Both the position numbers and the translations under genes were made by a program. A DNA stretch of 46,007 nt from Alkalinema sp. RU_4_3 (GTDB lineage: Bacteria > Cyanobacteriota > Cyanobacteriia > Leptolyngbyales > Leptolyngbyaceae). Positions 17,850 to 26,108 of this stretch are shown here, one piece after another (position 1 is the stretch's first letter; each line of letters begins with the position of its first letter). A model generated the notes under the pieces. It saw only the letters and a program-made list of their open reading frames with translations. It ran no database searches and had not been told where the DNA came from. Location: NCBI GenBank assembly GCA_012031975.1, contig JAAUSA010000013.1, positions 1 to 46,007 of the forward strand, given 5' to 3'.

Positions 17850-19613
17850 GTGGAGTATCGCGCCGTGGCCCACTCTCAACAGTCCTTCGGTCAGCTCAGA
17901 CGCTATGACGCTGAGGCCATCGCCCGCGAATTTCGCTGGAAGCCCTGGAAACCCCTCCTAAGATCTCTCCATGTGACCGGAGCCTTCGCTGGGTTGTTTA
18001 TTGGACTCAAACTCGATGAGTCCATGGGCAAGGTGGAAGGGAATCAGCAGGAGAGGGCTGAACAGGTCCGGCAGATTCTCACCGACCTCGGTCCAACCTT
18101 TGTGAAGGTGGGGCAGGCCCTATCGACTAGGCCCGATCTGGTGCGCCAGGACTTTTTAGACGAGTTGGTGCGTCTCCAGGATCAGCTGCCGCCCTTTGAC
18201 ACTAGCGTTGCCTTTAAGATTATCGAAACGGAATTGGGCAATCCCATGCGATCGCTCTTCCGTGAAATCAGTCCCGAACCCGTAGCCGCCGCCAGCCTCG
18301 GCCAAGTCTACCGGGCCAAACTGCACAGCGGCGAAGATGTTGCTGTCAAAGTGCAGCGGCCCAACCTCCAGCCGATCCTCATGCAGGATCTATTCCTGAT
18401 GCGCTGGTTTGCGCGTTCCTTTGGGCGATTTTTGCCCTTGAATTTGGGCCATGATCTAGCCGTGATTGTCGATGAATTCGGCACCAAACTCTTTGAAGAA
18501 ACCGACTACCAAAACGAAGGTCAAAACGCCGAACGGTTTGCGGCGAATTTCAAGGACGATCCCTACGTAAAGGTCCCCAAGATCTACTGGGACTACAGTA
18601 GTCATCATGTTTTAGTACTCGAATGGATCGATGGGATTAAGCTAACCCAGACGGAGCTGGTCGAGGCGAAGGGGCTCGATGAGGACACGATCATTCAAAT
18701 TTGCGTGAATGCAGGCCTGCGCCAGCTCCTAGAGCATGGTCTTTTCCACGCCGATCCCCACCCTGGCAACCTCTTTGCCCTAGGGGCCGATCCCGCCAAT
18801 CCCAACGGTCCCAAGGGCCGCATGGCCTATATTGACTTTGGCATGATGGACCAGCTCAATGAGCCCATGAAGGAAAGCCTGGTGGACTCGGTGGTGCATT
18901 TGATTAACCAGGACTATGAGGAACTGGCCAAGGATTTCGTTGCCCTCGGGTTCCTTGCCCCCGACGCCGACATCCGTCCGATCATTCCAGCCCTCGAAAC
19001 CGTCTTTGCCGATGTGATGGGCCAGAGCGTGGGCGACTTCAACTTCAAAACTGTGACCGACAAGTTTTCGGACTTGATGTTTGAATATCCCTTCCGGGTG
19101 CCCGCCAAGTTTGCGCTGATCATCCGATCGCTCGTCACCCAAGAGGGCCTAGCCCTGTCCCTCAACCCCAACTTCAAAATCGTCGAAATCGCCTACCCCT
19201 ACGTGGCAAAACGTCTGCTCACTGGGGAATCCGCCAGACTCAGGGAGCGACTGTTGGAGGTGCTATTCAAGGATGGCAAGTTCCAGTGGCAGCGGCTGGA
19301 GAATATGATTGCGATCGCCCAAACGGACACCAGCGGCTTTGACCTACTGCCGACGGCCCAGATGGGCATGCAGTTCTTGATGTCAGAGGAAGGAGCCGAT
19401 CTGCGGCGGCAGATTATTCTGGCCCTGACCGAAGACAATCGCCTGCATACGGAAGAGGTCCAGCGCCTTTGGGCCTTAGTCAGCCAGGAGATTAAACCGG
19501 ACAAACTGGCGACCGCTGCCTGGAATGCCTTCGTGGACTTTTCCAAAAAGAGCGCCGCTGAATTTTTGCCCGCTGCCCTAGCTTCTTTGACGCGGACTCC
19601 TCCCCAACGGTAA
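17850..19613 (+). CDS. AarF/ABC1/UbiB-family atypical kinase
   Basis: This is a 587-residue member of the UbiB/ADCK family, linked in plastids and cyanobacteria to prenylquinone metabolism and thylakoid lipid droplets. Key motifs: KxGQ helix KVGQALSTRPD, the alanine-rich loop AAASLGQVYRA that replaces the glycine-rich loop, the ATP-binding lysine in VAVKVQRP, catalytic HADPHPGN, and metal-binding DFGMM. All are intact. The start is GTG at 17850, with another GTG at 17865 equally possible. It is the first of three close, co-directional genes (39-bp and 6-bp gaps). Confidence 0.9.
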   Translation: MEYRAVAHSQQSFGQLRRYDAEAIAREFRWKPWKPLLRSLHVTGAFAGLFIGLKLDESMGKVEGNQQERAEQVRQILTDLGPTFVKVGQALSTRPDLVRQDFLDELVRLQDQLPPFDTSVAFKIIETELGNPMRSLFREISPEPVAAASLGQVYRAKLHSGEDVAVKVQRPNLQPILMQDLFLMRWFARSFGRFLPLNLGHDLAVIVDEFGTKLFEETDYQNEGQNAERFAANFKDDPYVKVPKIYWDYSSHHVLVLEWIDGIKLTQTELVEAKGLDEDTIIQICVNAGLRQLLEHGLFHADPHPGNLFALGADPANPNGPKGRMAYIDFGMMDQLNEPMKESLVDSVVHLINQDYEELAKDFVALGFLAPDADIRPIIPALETVFADVMGQSVGDFNFKTVTDKFSDLMFEYPFRVPAKFALIIRSLVTQEGLALSLNPNFKIVEIAYPYVAKRLLTGESARLRERLLEVLFKDGKFQWQRLENMIAIAQTDTSGFDLLPTAQMGMQFLMSEEGADLRRQIILALTEDNRLHTEEVQRLWALVSQEIKPDKLATAAWNAFVDFSKKSAAEFLPAALASLTRTPPQR

Positions 19614-19652
19614 GCTAGCGATTGGCCCGAACCCACAATTAACCAAACTTTC

Positions 19653-20066
19653 ATGGAAAACATCGATCTCGACTCAATTGATATGGAAGCGTTTTTGCGC
19701 TACTACTACAGTGAGCCACCCTATTTGCTCGTTGGGTTGGGGCTGGTGGCCAGCATTCTCTCCGGCCTCGCCTTCCAAACGGTCCTGCGAGAGCTAATTC
19801 AAGACTGGCAGCGGAACCGATCCACCCGCAGTATTTCAGAAATGCGCGGCTGGCGACTGCTGACCCCCTTTTTGGGCATGGCCGGCGGCTCCCTAATTTT
19901 CCTCGCGGCAGGTGTCCAGATCTTTGGATTGCCCGCGAAGTTCGCCTACGGGTTGTCTTTCGTCCTGACCGCCGCCATCGGTCGCCTGGTCTGGTGGCAG
20001 TTGGGGAAACTCCTCAAGCAGCTTGAAGAAGGCGGTTCCGCTGCCATTGATCTCGATGGAATGTAA
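19653..20066 (+). CDS. Membrane protein of unknown function between ubiB-like and PSII S4 genes
   Basis: This is a 137-residue protein with three hydrophobic segments: PYLLVGLGLVASILSGLAF, LLTPFLGMAGGSLIFLAAG and FAYGLSFVLTAAIG, and an acidic N-terminus (MENIDLDSIDMEAF). I do not recognise a named family. It lies 39 bp after the UbiB-like gene and 6 bp before the PSII S4 gene, so all three are likely one transcript; a role in thylakoid membranes or quinone metabolism is suggested only by this context. Confidence 0.7.
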   Translation: MENIDLDSIDMEAFLRYYYSEPPYLLVGLGLVASILSGLAFQTVLRELIQDWQRNRSTRSISEMRGWRLLTPFLGMAGGSLIFLAAGVQIFGLPAKFAYGLSFVLTAAIGRLVWWQLGKLLKQLEEGGSAAIDLDGM

Positions 20067-20072
20067 TTGACT

Positions 20073-20852
20073 ATGCTGCCCAGAGAAGACCTTCTGAAGG
20101 GAATAGAAAACCGCGATGTTGTCGCCCGAGTCATCGATCGTGCCGAACAGGCGATCAAAACCTGGGAAGTGGTCTGTACGGATTTTCTATCTCCCCCCGA
20201 GCTAGCGGAGGCCCAAACAGCCTTCAAGCGGCTCACCGAGGTTCAATTGTTCCCCTGGGGTGGCTATCCCCAGGCGGAACGGCAGCGCCTAGCCATCGCT
20301 CGGGTCGATCTGCCCCTAGAGGCTAGCCAGACGGAACTGGCGGCCATTGAGATTGCCGGGAATTTCCTGTTTGACTCCGCCACCCACCGAGATTTTCTAG
20401 GGGCACTGCTGGGCACGGGGATTGTGCGCGAAAAAGTCGGTGACATCATTGTATTGGGGGAACGGGGTGCCCAGGCGGTGGTGGTGCCCGAACTGGTGAC
20501 ATTTTTGGAGGAACAGTTTAAACAGGTGCGATCGGTGCCCGTCAAGGTGCGCAGTATCCCCTTTGAAGCGCTGCAAATCCGCGAACCCAAGAAGAAAGAG
20601 ATGGTGACGACCGAGGCTTCAATGCGCCTGGATGCCGTGGCTTCCGCTGGGTTTGGCATGTCCCGCAGCAAGATGGCTGACTTGATTACGGGGGGTGAGG
20701 TGCGGGTCAATTGGAAAGACACGACCTCCGCGAGTTACACCATCAAGTCCGGCGATCTGGTCGCCATCCGGGGCAAAGGTCGCCTGGAGATTGGAGAAGT
20801 GATGATTACCAAGAAAGAGCGCTATCGGATCAATTTAGTTCGATTTATTTAA
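20073..20852 (+). CDS. Photosystem II S4 domain protein
   Basis: This is a 259-residue YlmH-like RNA-binding protein of the cyanobacterial/plastid family annotated as photosystem II S4 domain protein. The N-terminal part has QLFPWGGYPQAERQRLA and EIAGNFLFDSATHRDFLGALLGTGI, both typical. The C-terminal S4 domain covers RLDAVASAGFGMSRSKM and GGEVRVNWK, with SGDLVAIRGKGRLEIGE closing it. ATG at 20073 (MLPREDLL) is preferred; TTG at 20067 adds two residues. S4 domains bind structured RNA; the link to PSII comes from the family name, and its molecular role is not settled. Confidence 0.9.
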   Translation: MLPREDLLKGIENRDVVARVIDRAEQAIKTWEVVCTDFLSPPELAEAQTAFKRLTEVQLFPWGGYPQAERQRLAIARVDLPLEASQTELAAIEIAGNFLFDSATHRDFLGALLGTGIVREKVGDIIVLGERGAQAVVVPELVTFLEEQFKQVRSVPVKVRSIPFEALQIREPKKKEMVTTEASMRLDAVASAGFGMSRSKMADLITGGEVRVNWKDTTSASYTIKSGDLVAIRGKGRLEIGEVMITKKERYRINLVRFI

Positions 20853-20917
20853 TAAATTGACGTATTTTTCAACACTTAGTAAACAAGATATGAGATTTCC
20901 CTCTATTTAGAGATTAT

Positions 20918-20944
20918 GCCAGGATTTTGGGTAGGAATCCTGGC
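20918..20944. other. Stem-loop after the PSII S4 gene
   Basis: GCCAGGATT (20918-20926) and AATCCTGGC (20936-20944) form a perfect 9-bp stem with a 9-nt loop, 66 bp after the PSII S4 stop. No T tract follows, so it may stabilise the mRNA end rather than terminate. The rest of the 20853-21087 gap shows no gene. Confidence 0.45.
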
Positions 20945-21146
20945 GCCTGCGAGTGCTCAAGAACGATCGAGCATGTTACATTACTCAAGGGTAATGATAG
21001 CTAAGTGGTGTTGAGAGGGTGTTAGGGATATCTCGATCGAAACAGTACGAGTTCTCTAGAAGTTCACACAGATCAAGGTTCCAGACCGTGGCCGTGCGAA
21101 ATCGCAACCTGCAAAAATATTAGGGCGAATCGGTCTGTTAGGTCTG

Positions 21147-23408
21147 TTGGCCATTTTTACACTGCCCCTAGGTATTCTGGTGCGGCAGCTCGTGTTCGAA
21201 ATTGATCAGCGGATTGAGTTCATTGAGAAGGAGAGACGCGGCCTTCACTACAATCGCCTTCTGCGTAACGTGCTAGAAAAGAGTTTGGCCTATCGTAGTC
21301 AGACCCATGAGGTGGTGACAAAGGGCGATCGATCGATCGCTTCCCTGGTGGATTTAGAAACGCAGATTGAAAGTATATTTCAAGGGATTGAAATCAATGA
21401 AAGACGAGACAGCAAAATTCTAAAAACAACGCCGAACTGGTCCCGAATCCAGGCCACCTGGCGATTTAATCGGAAAGCCCTCCTTCAGAATAATCTATCT
21501 CCTGAGGAACTCTATTGTCTGCAATCAGGATTCATCACAGATATTGTCAAACAGATCACCCATGTTGGGGATACCTCCAATATGATTTTAGACCCTGACT
21601 TAGATACCTATTATTTCCTAGATACCTTAATTACTAAACTTCCAACCGCTACATTTTTGACCGCAGAAATTCGCGATCTGCCCAAGGTCAACTGCATCAG
21701 TCAAGAAAGGGATCCAGAACAGCATCTCTTTTTGTTGAGCAGTCGTCTTGACCAAAGCATTCTTTCCATTGCCCATGCCCGCCAGACCATTCTTGAGCAA
21801 TATCCGGAAGCCAATATTCCAACCAGTTCCTATGTGACAACGGTTCAGAGCACCCATCGGTTTGTCCAAGTCATTGAGCAATTGCCCCTCGATCGTCAGG
21901 TCAATAATTTAGACCTGCAAAAACAGAGTCAATATTCCTTAGATGCCCAGTTTATGCTCTATGATGCCGTAGAGCCCCTAGTCCAGGAAAAGCTAAGTCT
22001 GCGGGTGGAGCAGCTTAAGGCACGCAAATCCTCGGCAGTCATTTTCACATTTTTAGTTCTATTTATTATTATTAGCATCTATATCGCCCTAACCTTGAAT
22101 TGGCTCTATATTCGACTGCTCGATCGCCGCCTTAGCCTCCAGTATCGCACGGCCAGTGTGTTAGCCGAGGCCCAGAGCTTGGAATGGGCAATCGATCGCA
22201 TTTTGCCCAATATTTGTCAGCAATTGCAATGGGACATTGGCGAGCTATGGCAGGTGACACCTATCAATGGGGAAATTAAGATTTCCTGTGTTAAAAACTG
22301 GCAGCGCTCTCCCAATCCGCGCCTCGGACAACGTGCCGATCTTTCTGCGGATAAACCCAGTATTGTCTCCAGGGCCTTCAGTCAAAAACAACCCATCTGG
22401 CGCAGCGAAGTGATGCAATATCGCAATGCGCTCATCTATACCTCCCGAACAGAATTCCATGAATTTCCCCATGCCCTAGCGCTGCCGATTTTACATGAGG
22501 AAGAAGTAATCGGGGTCATGGCATTTTTTAATCGTGAATTGCCCGATCAATCCGATGAACAGCTGACGACATTGCTAGCCGTCGGTCGGCAGATCGCACA
22601 ATTTATCCAGCGTCAGAGGATTAGTCAGGAATTGTCCGATGCGAAGGAAGTTGCTGAAGTGGCATCTCGGGCCAAGAGTCAGTTCCTCGCCAATATGAGC
22701 CATGAGTTTCGCACCCCGCTGAATGCGATTATTGGCTATGGTGAGATGCTCCATGAGGAATCCGAGGACTTTGAAAATACAGTTTTGACCGATGATTTGA
22801 GTAAAATTGTCACCGCAGGTCGCCACCTTCTCAAGCTGGTCGAAGATGTCTTAGATATCTCGAAAATTGAGGCAGGCCATATGCGGCCGTACCTAGAAGA
22901 ATTTAATATTTCTCTGATGCTGGAAGAAGTTGTCGCCACAACAAGACCCCTAATTCAGAAAAATAAAAATGCCTTTGTGCTAAAGTGCGATCCTGAGGTG
23001 ATTAATATTTACAGTGACTTTCTGAAGCTCAAACAAATTCTGATCAATCTACTCAGCAATGCCGGAAAATTCACCCATGGTGGTTTGGTTCAATTAGAGG
23101 TGATGCGGGAGATAGGAGCAAACCAGACTTTTATCCTCTTTCGAGTTAAAGATTCAGGCATTGGCATCAGTGCGGAACAAATCCAAAAACTGTTTCGGGT
23201 CTTCACCCAAGCCGATGATTCGACAACTCGCAAATATGGTGGAACGGGATTGGGCCTGGCGATTAGTCAGGCTTTCTGTCAGATCATGGGAGGCACCTTG
23301 ACGGTCGATAGTGTGGTCGATCAGGGGACTGTCTTCACAGTACGCCTGCCCGAAAGACCCACCAACCCTTCTCCAACAATGCCCATTTCAGAGGTCAATC
23401 ATGGCTAA
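21147..23408 (+). CDS. Membrane sensor histidine kinase with GAF domain
   Basis: The kinase has a first membrane span at the N-terminus, a large sensory region of about 250 residues (mostly helical, no known name), a second span SSAVIFTFLVLFIIISIYIA, then a GAF-like domain and the kinase core. HisKA: FLANMSHEFRTPLNAIIG with His519. HATPase: N box LINLLSNAGKF, G1 DSGIGIS, F box FRVFTQ, G2 GGTGLGLAIS. The start is unclear. TTG 21147 cuts into the first span, whose hydrophobic run begins upstream (LGRIGLLGLL). A GTG at 21088 reads MAVRNRNLQK and would join this frame if one A were added to the A5 run at 21113-21117; this is probably the true start. The stop overlaps the receiver gene. Signal unknown. 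Confidence 0.85.
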   Translation: MAIFTLPLGILVRQLVFEIDQRIEFIEKERRGLHYNRLLRNVLEKSLAYRSQTHEVVTKGDRSIASLVDLETQIESIFQGIEINERRDSKILKTTPNWSRIQATWRFNRKALLQNNLSPEELYCLQSGFITDIVKQITHVGDTSNMILDPDLDTYYFLDTLITKLPTATFLTAEIRDLPKVNCISQERDPEQHLFLLSSRLDQSILSIAHARQTILEQYPEANIPTSSYVTTVQSTHRFVQVIEQLPLDRQVNNLDLQKQSQYSLDAQFMLYDAVEPLVQEKLSLRVEQLKARKSSAVIFTFLVLFIIISIYIALTLNWLYIRLLDRRLSLQYRTASVLAEAQSLEWAIDRILPNICQQLQWDIGELWQVTPINGEIKISCVKNWQRSPNPRLGQRADLSADKPSIVSRAFSQKQPIWRSEVMQYRNALIYTSRTEFHEFPHALALPILHEEEVIGVMAFFNRELPDQSDEQLTTLLAVGRQIAQFIQRQRISQELSDAKEVAEVASRAKSQFLANMSHEFRTPLNAIIGYGEMLHEESEDFENTVLTDDLSKIVTAGRHLLKLVEDVLDISKIEAGHMRPYLEEFNISLMLEEVVATTRPLIQKNKNAFVLKCDPEVINIYSDFLKLKQILINLLSNAGKFTHGGLVQLEVMREIGANQTFILFRVKDSGIGISAEQIQKLFRVFTQADDSTTRKYGGTGLGLAISQAFCQIMGGTLTVDSVVDQGTVFTVRLPERPTNPSPTMPISEVNHG

Positions 23409-23775
23409 GGTTCTTTTAGTTGAAGATAATGACGTGAATCGGGAAATGCTAGTGCGGCGGCTGGCCAAGCGTGGTTTCGATATGGTAGTGGCCATTGATG
23501 GGGAAGATGCCCTGGGTGTCGCCCGTAATGAACAACCCGATATCGTGTTGATGGATATGAGTTTGCCTGTACTGGATGGCTGGGAAACCACCCGCCAGCT
23601 CAAGGACAATCGCGAAACGGCCCATATTCCAGTGATTGCCCTGACCGCCCATGCGATGATCGAAGACCGCAATCGCTGCTATGCCGCTGGATGTGATGAT
23701 TATGACACGAAGCCTATTGAGATCGATCGCCTGATCAGCAAGATACAGACGCTGATCCATCGGCTCAGCCGTTAA
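23401..23775 (+). CDS. CheY-like response regulator, receiver domain only
   Basis: This is a 124-residue single receiver domain. Acid pocket E8-D9, phospho-acceptor D52 in MDMSLP, T82 in ALTAHA and K104 in DTKPIEI are all present. It overlaps the kinase gene by 8 bp (ATGGCTAA serves both), so the two are translationally coupled and almost certainly form one phosphorelay. There is no output domain, so it must act by protein-protein contact. The neighbouring PAP2-like and EAL genes are possible but unproven targets. Confidence 0.95.
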   Translation: MAKVLLVEDNDVNREMLVRRLAKRGFDMVVAIDGEDALGVARNEQPDIVLMDMSLPVLDGWETTRQLKDNRETAHIPVIALTAHAMIEDRNRCYAAGCDDYDTKPIEIDRLISKIQTLIHRLSR

Positions 23776-23867
23776 TTCAGTCCGTAGATTTCCATGCATT
23801 TTGCTCCACATCTTCTATCATGGCGGCTTGGGTTGATCGCAGTTGTTGATCAGATAAGGAATAGGTT

Positions 23868-24446
23868 ATGTCTAAAAACGCAAGATTGGTCTCAGAGGTC
23901 TTTAACCCCTTAATCAACCCGATCGTCACCTTTCTGGTCCTAGCCATGGACGACCCGGCACAACCCACGGCAAAAATTTTTCTCAACTGGGCCGTCGCCA
24001 TTGCCTTCGCCTCGGGCTTGATTTTCCTCTACATCGCCTATCTCAAGCAGAAGCGGGTGATCGAGTCCACGGAGCTGGTCATCCGAGAACAGCGGATTAG
24101 CCCCCTGACCTTCGCTGTGCTGAGCTATGCCCTAGGCTTTGGGGTATTGACGCTGCTGAATGCCCCTTGGCTAATGCGGGGGCTGATGTTCTGCTATGCG
24201 ACGAATACGATGGTGGTGCTGATGATTACCCGGCGCTGGAAGATCAGCATTCATACCACGGGCATTGCGGGACCTCTGGTGGCTCTGACCTATCAGTTTG
24301 GCTGGATGCTACTACCGCTCTACATTCTGATTCCGATTGTCGGTCTATCTCGGGTCAAGATGCACCGTCATACCCCCCTTCAGGTTGTGGCAGGTGGGAT
24401 CCTGGGTGTGGCTATGACGATAGTTCAGCTTTACTATTTCCGCTAG
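23868..24446 (+). CDS. PAP2-like membrane protein with divergent phosphatase motifs
   Basis: This is a 192-residue protein with about five or six membrane spans. In the second half, ISIHTTGIAGP stands where PAP2 phosphatases have (P)SGH, and SRVKMHRHTPLQVVAGGILG stands where they have SRxxxxxHxxxD...AG. The SR and the histidine are kept, the aspartate is replaced by Q/V. It resembles the PAP2-related family found in cyanobacteria and archaea; whether it is an active lipid or undecaprenyl pyrophosphate phosphatase cannot be told. ATG 23868 is 92 bp after the receiver gene stop. Confidence 0.7.
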   Translation: MSKNARLVSEVFNPLINPIVTFLVLAMDDPAQPTAKIFLNWAVAIAFASGLIFLYIAYLKQKRVIESTELVIREQRISPLTFAVLSYALGFGVLTLLNAPWLMRGLMFCYATNTMVVLMITRRWKISIHTTGIAGPLVALTYQFGWMLLPLYILIPIVGLSRVKMHRHTPLQVVAGGILGVAMTIVQLYYFR

Positions 24447-24542
24447 TATTTGTATGCGATCTGAGGCGGGGGCGAGGGTTTTATCGATCCAGTAAAGAAA
24501 TTTCCCCTCCACGGTTTACACCTGAGATTTGCTTGAGCTAGA

Positions 24543-24604
24543 ATCTTAGTACAATGTGTGTCCTAAGATACAAACCTCCCCTACAGGTCCCTCGCTGTTA
24601 GGAC
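24543..24604 (+). promoter_or_regulatory. Mutually exclusive hairpins in the EAL gene leader region
   Basis: In the 244-bp gap before the EAL gene, CTAAGAT (24563-24569) is the exact complement of ATCTTAG (24543-24549), while the overlapping GTCCTAA (24560-24566) is the exact complement of TTAGGAC (24598-24604). Only one of the two 7-bp stems can form at a time, and the second is followed by GTCACTGTTTTT. This is the arrangement of an attenuator or switch, about 90 nt upstream of ATG 24691. No known riboswitch class is recognisable, and the pairing may be fortuitous. Confidence 0.3.
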
Positions 24605-24690
24605 GTCACTGTTTTTCTAGGTTTTCCCCTTCCAAGTATTGGATTAACTGATTTACTTCATTTCAATCTAGGACGCATCTTATCTTTCTC

Positions 24691-26102
24691 ATGTTAACTT
24701 TTTCGCCCCTAGTGGGCTTGTCTAATGTTTTGACGCCGTTTGCTCCTTATATTCCGAAGTTGATTGCAGCGTTGGCGCAGATGGAGGCCTTTACGGGGGA
24801 GAGGCGATCGCTACGCGACTGGCATGAGTTAAAACTTGCGGCCCTCCAAACGGTCCTGGGGGCGGATAATGTGGTGCTCTGGCAGGGCGAGACTACGGAA
24901 AGTATCCAGCCGATTTGTCAGAGTAATTTGGCCGCAGACAATGGCAGCGGAGTCCTTAAGATGGGTTTGAATGCGCGGGGACGGCGCGTATTTTTGCGCC
25001 GGAGTCCTGTGGGGTCTGTTTACCGGCGGCGGCGGGTGGGGTTGTTTTGGTGCCTGTGGCGTCGGAGGATCAGGTGATGTTTTTGGCGCTGCATGGGGTT
25101 CTGGGGGATGCGTTGCAGGAGCCCCTGGCCTGTTTGGTGTCGCAGTTTTATCAGATTGATGGGGAGGGCTTAAGCGATCCGATCAATGTGGAAGGGCTGT
25201 TAATTGATGCTTGGAAACGACGCTTTCAATTTGTGCCGTCCAGTCTATACGAGCGGCGGTTTACGCTGTTTTGTGAACGGTTGAAGCAGATGCAGGTGTT
25301 TTTCCAGCCGATCGTTCAGTTGAGGCCCTTGATGCTAAGTGGCTGGGAGGCCTTGGCGCGCGATCGCATCCATCATCAGACGCCCGTGGATCTATTCCGG
25401 GTGGCGGAGCTGTGGGGCAGGTCATTTATTATTGAGCTGGATCTACATTTTCTGAAGGTGGCCACGCAGACCTACCGGGAACAGACGGAGCAGTATGGGA
25501 TCGCGCCGCTGCCGCTGTCGATCAATGTCTACCCGGATTCGCTGCTGCACAAAAGTTATTTGACTTGCCTACAAAAACTGGTGAGCCATGGGGTGATCGA
25601 ATCGAGAAATTTGGTGCTGGAGATTTCCGAAAAACAGGAAATTGTCTACAAGCCTGCCTGGAGTAATCACAGCCCAGTCAACCAGAGCTTTCGTAAAAAA
25701 CTCAAGGAAATCGCCCGGTATATTCCCCATATTCGGTTTGCCATCGATGACTATGGCTCTAACCATGCCACGGTATCGCGGTTGTTGGGGTTATGTTTGG
25801 ACTATGTGAAGATCGATCGTGAGGTGCTCTATTGCGATCCGGATGCCTGTCGTACGGTACTGCGGTTTATTCAAAATCTGATGATTGAGCAGGGTTGTTT
25901 TCACCCCTATATTGTGATGGAGGGAGTGGATACGGACTGTCCCATGAAAATTGGGGAATTGAGCAGCCTAGGCATTTCCCATATCCAGGGCTTTGGGGTG
26001 GGTACACCCCAGGAACGGATCTATGCGGATCTCTCCCCCGAACTGCGTGAGTATCTGTCGCAGCAGTTGCAGCCCGATGGGAGGATGCTGCCGACGTTTT
26101 GA
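24691..26102 (+). pseudogene. EAL-domain protein with GAF-like N-terminus, frameshifted
   Basis: The first frame (ATG 24691, MLTFSPLVGLSNVL) has a GAF-like stretch with LKLAALQTVLGADNVVLWQ. Around 24955-24966 the frame must shift: the adjacent frame reads GFECAGTARIFAPESCGVC, then GGVVLVPVASEDQVMFLAL and continues through the EAL domain to TGA 26100-26102. One missing base (perhaps in the GGG at 24963) explains it. EAL motifs: WEALAR, LSINVYPDSL, LEISEK, AIDDYGSN, VKIDRE, MEGVDT, and IQGFGVGTP. The metal and c-di-GMP residues seem mostly present although DDFGTG, EGVET and the usual QGYxx are altered, so phosphodiesterase activity is possible. Joined length is about 470 residues. No GGDEF domain is present. 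Confidence 0.75.
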
Positions 26103-26108
26103 TCCCGA

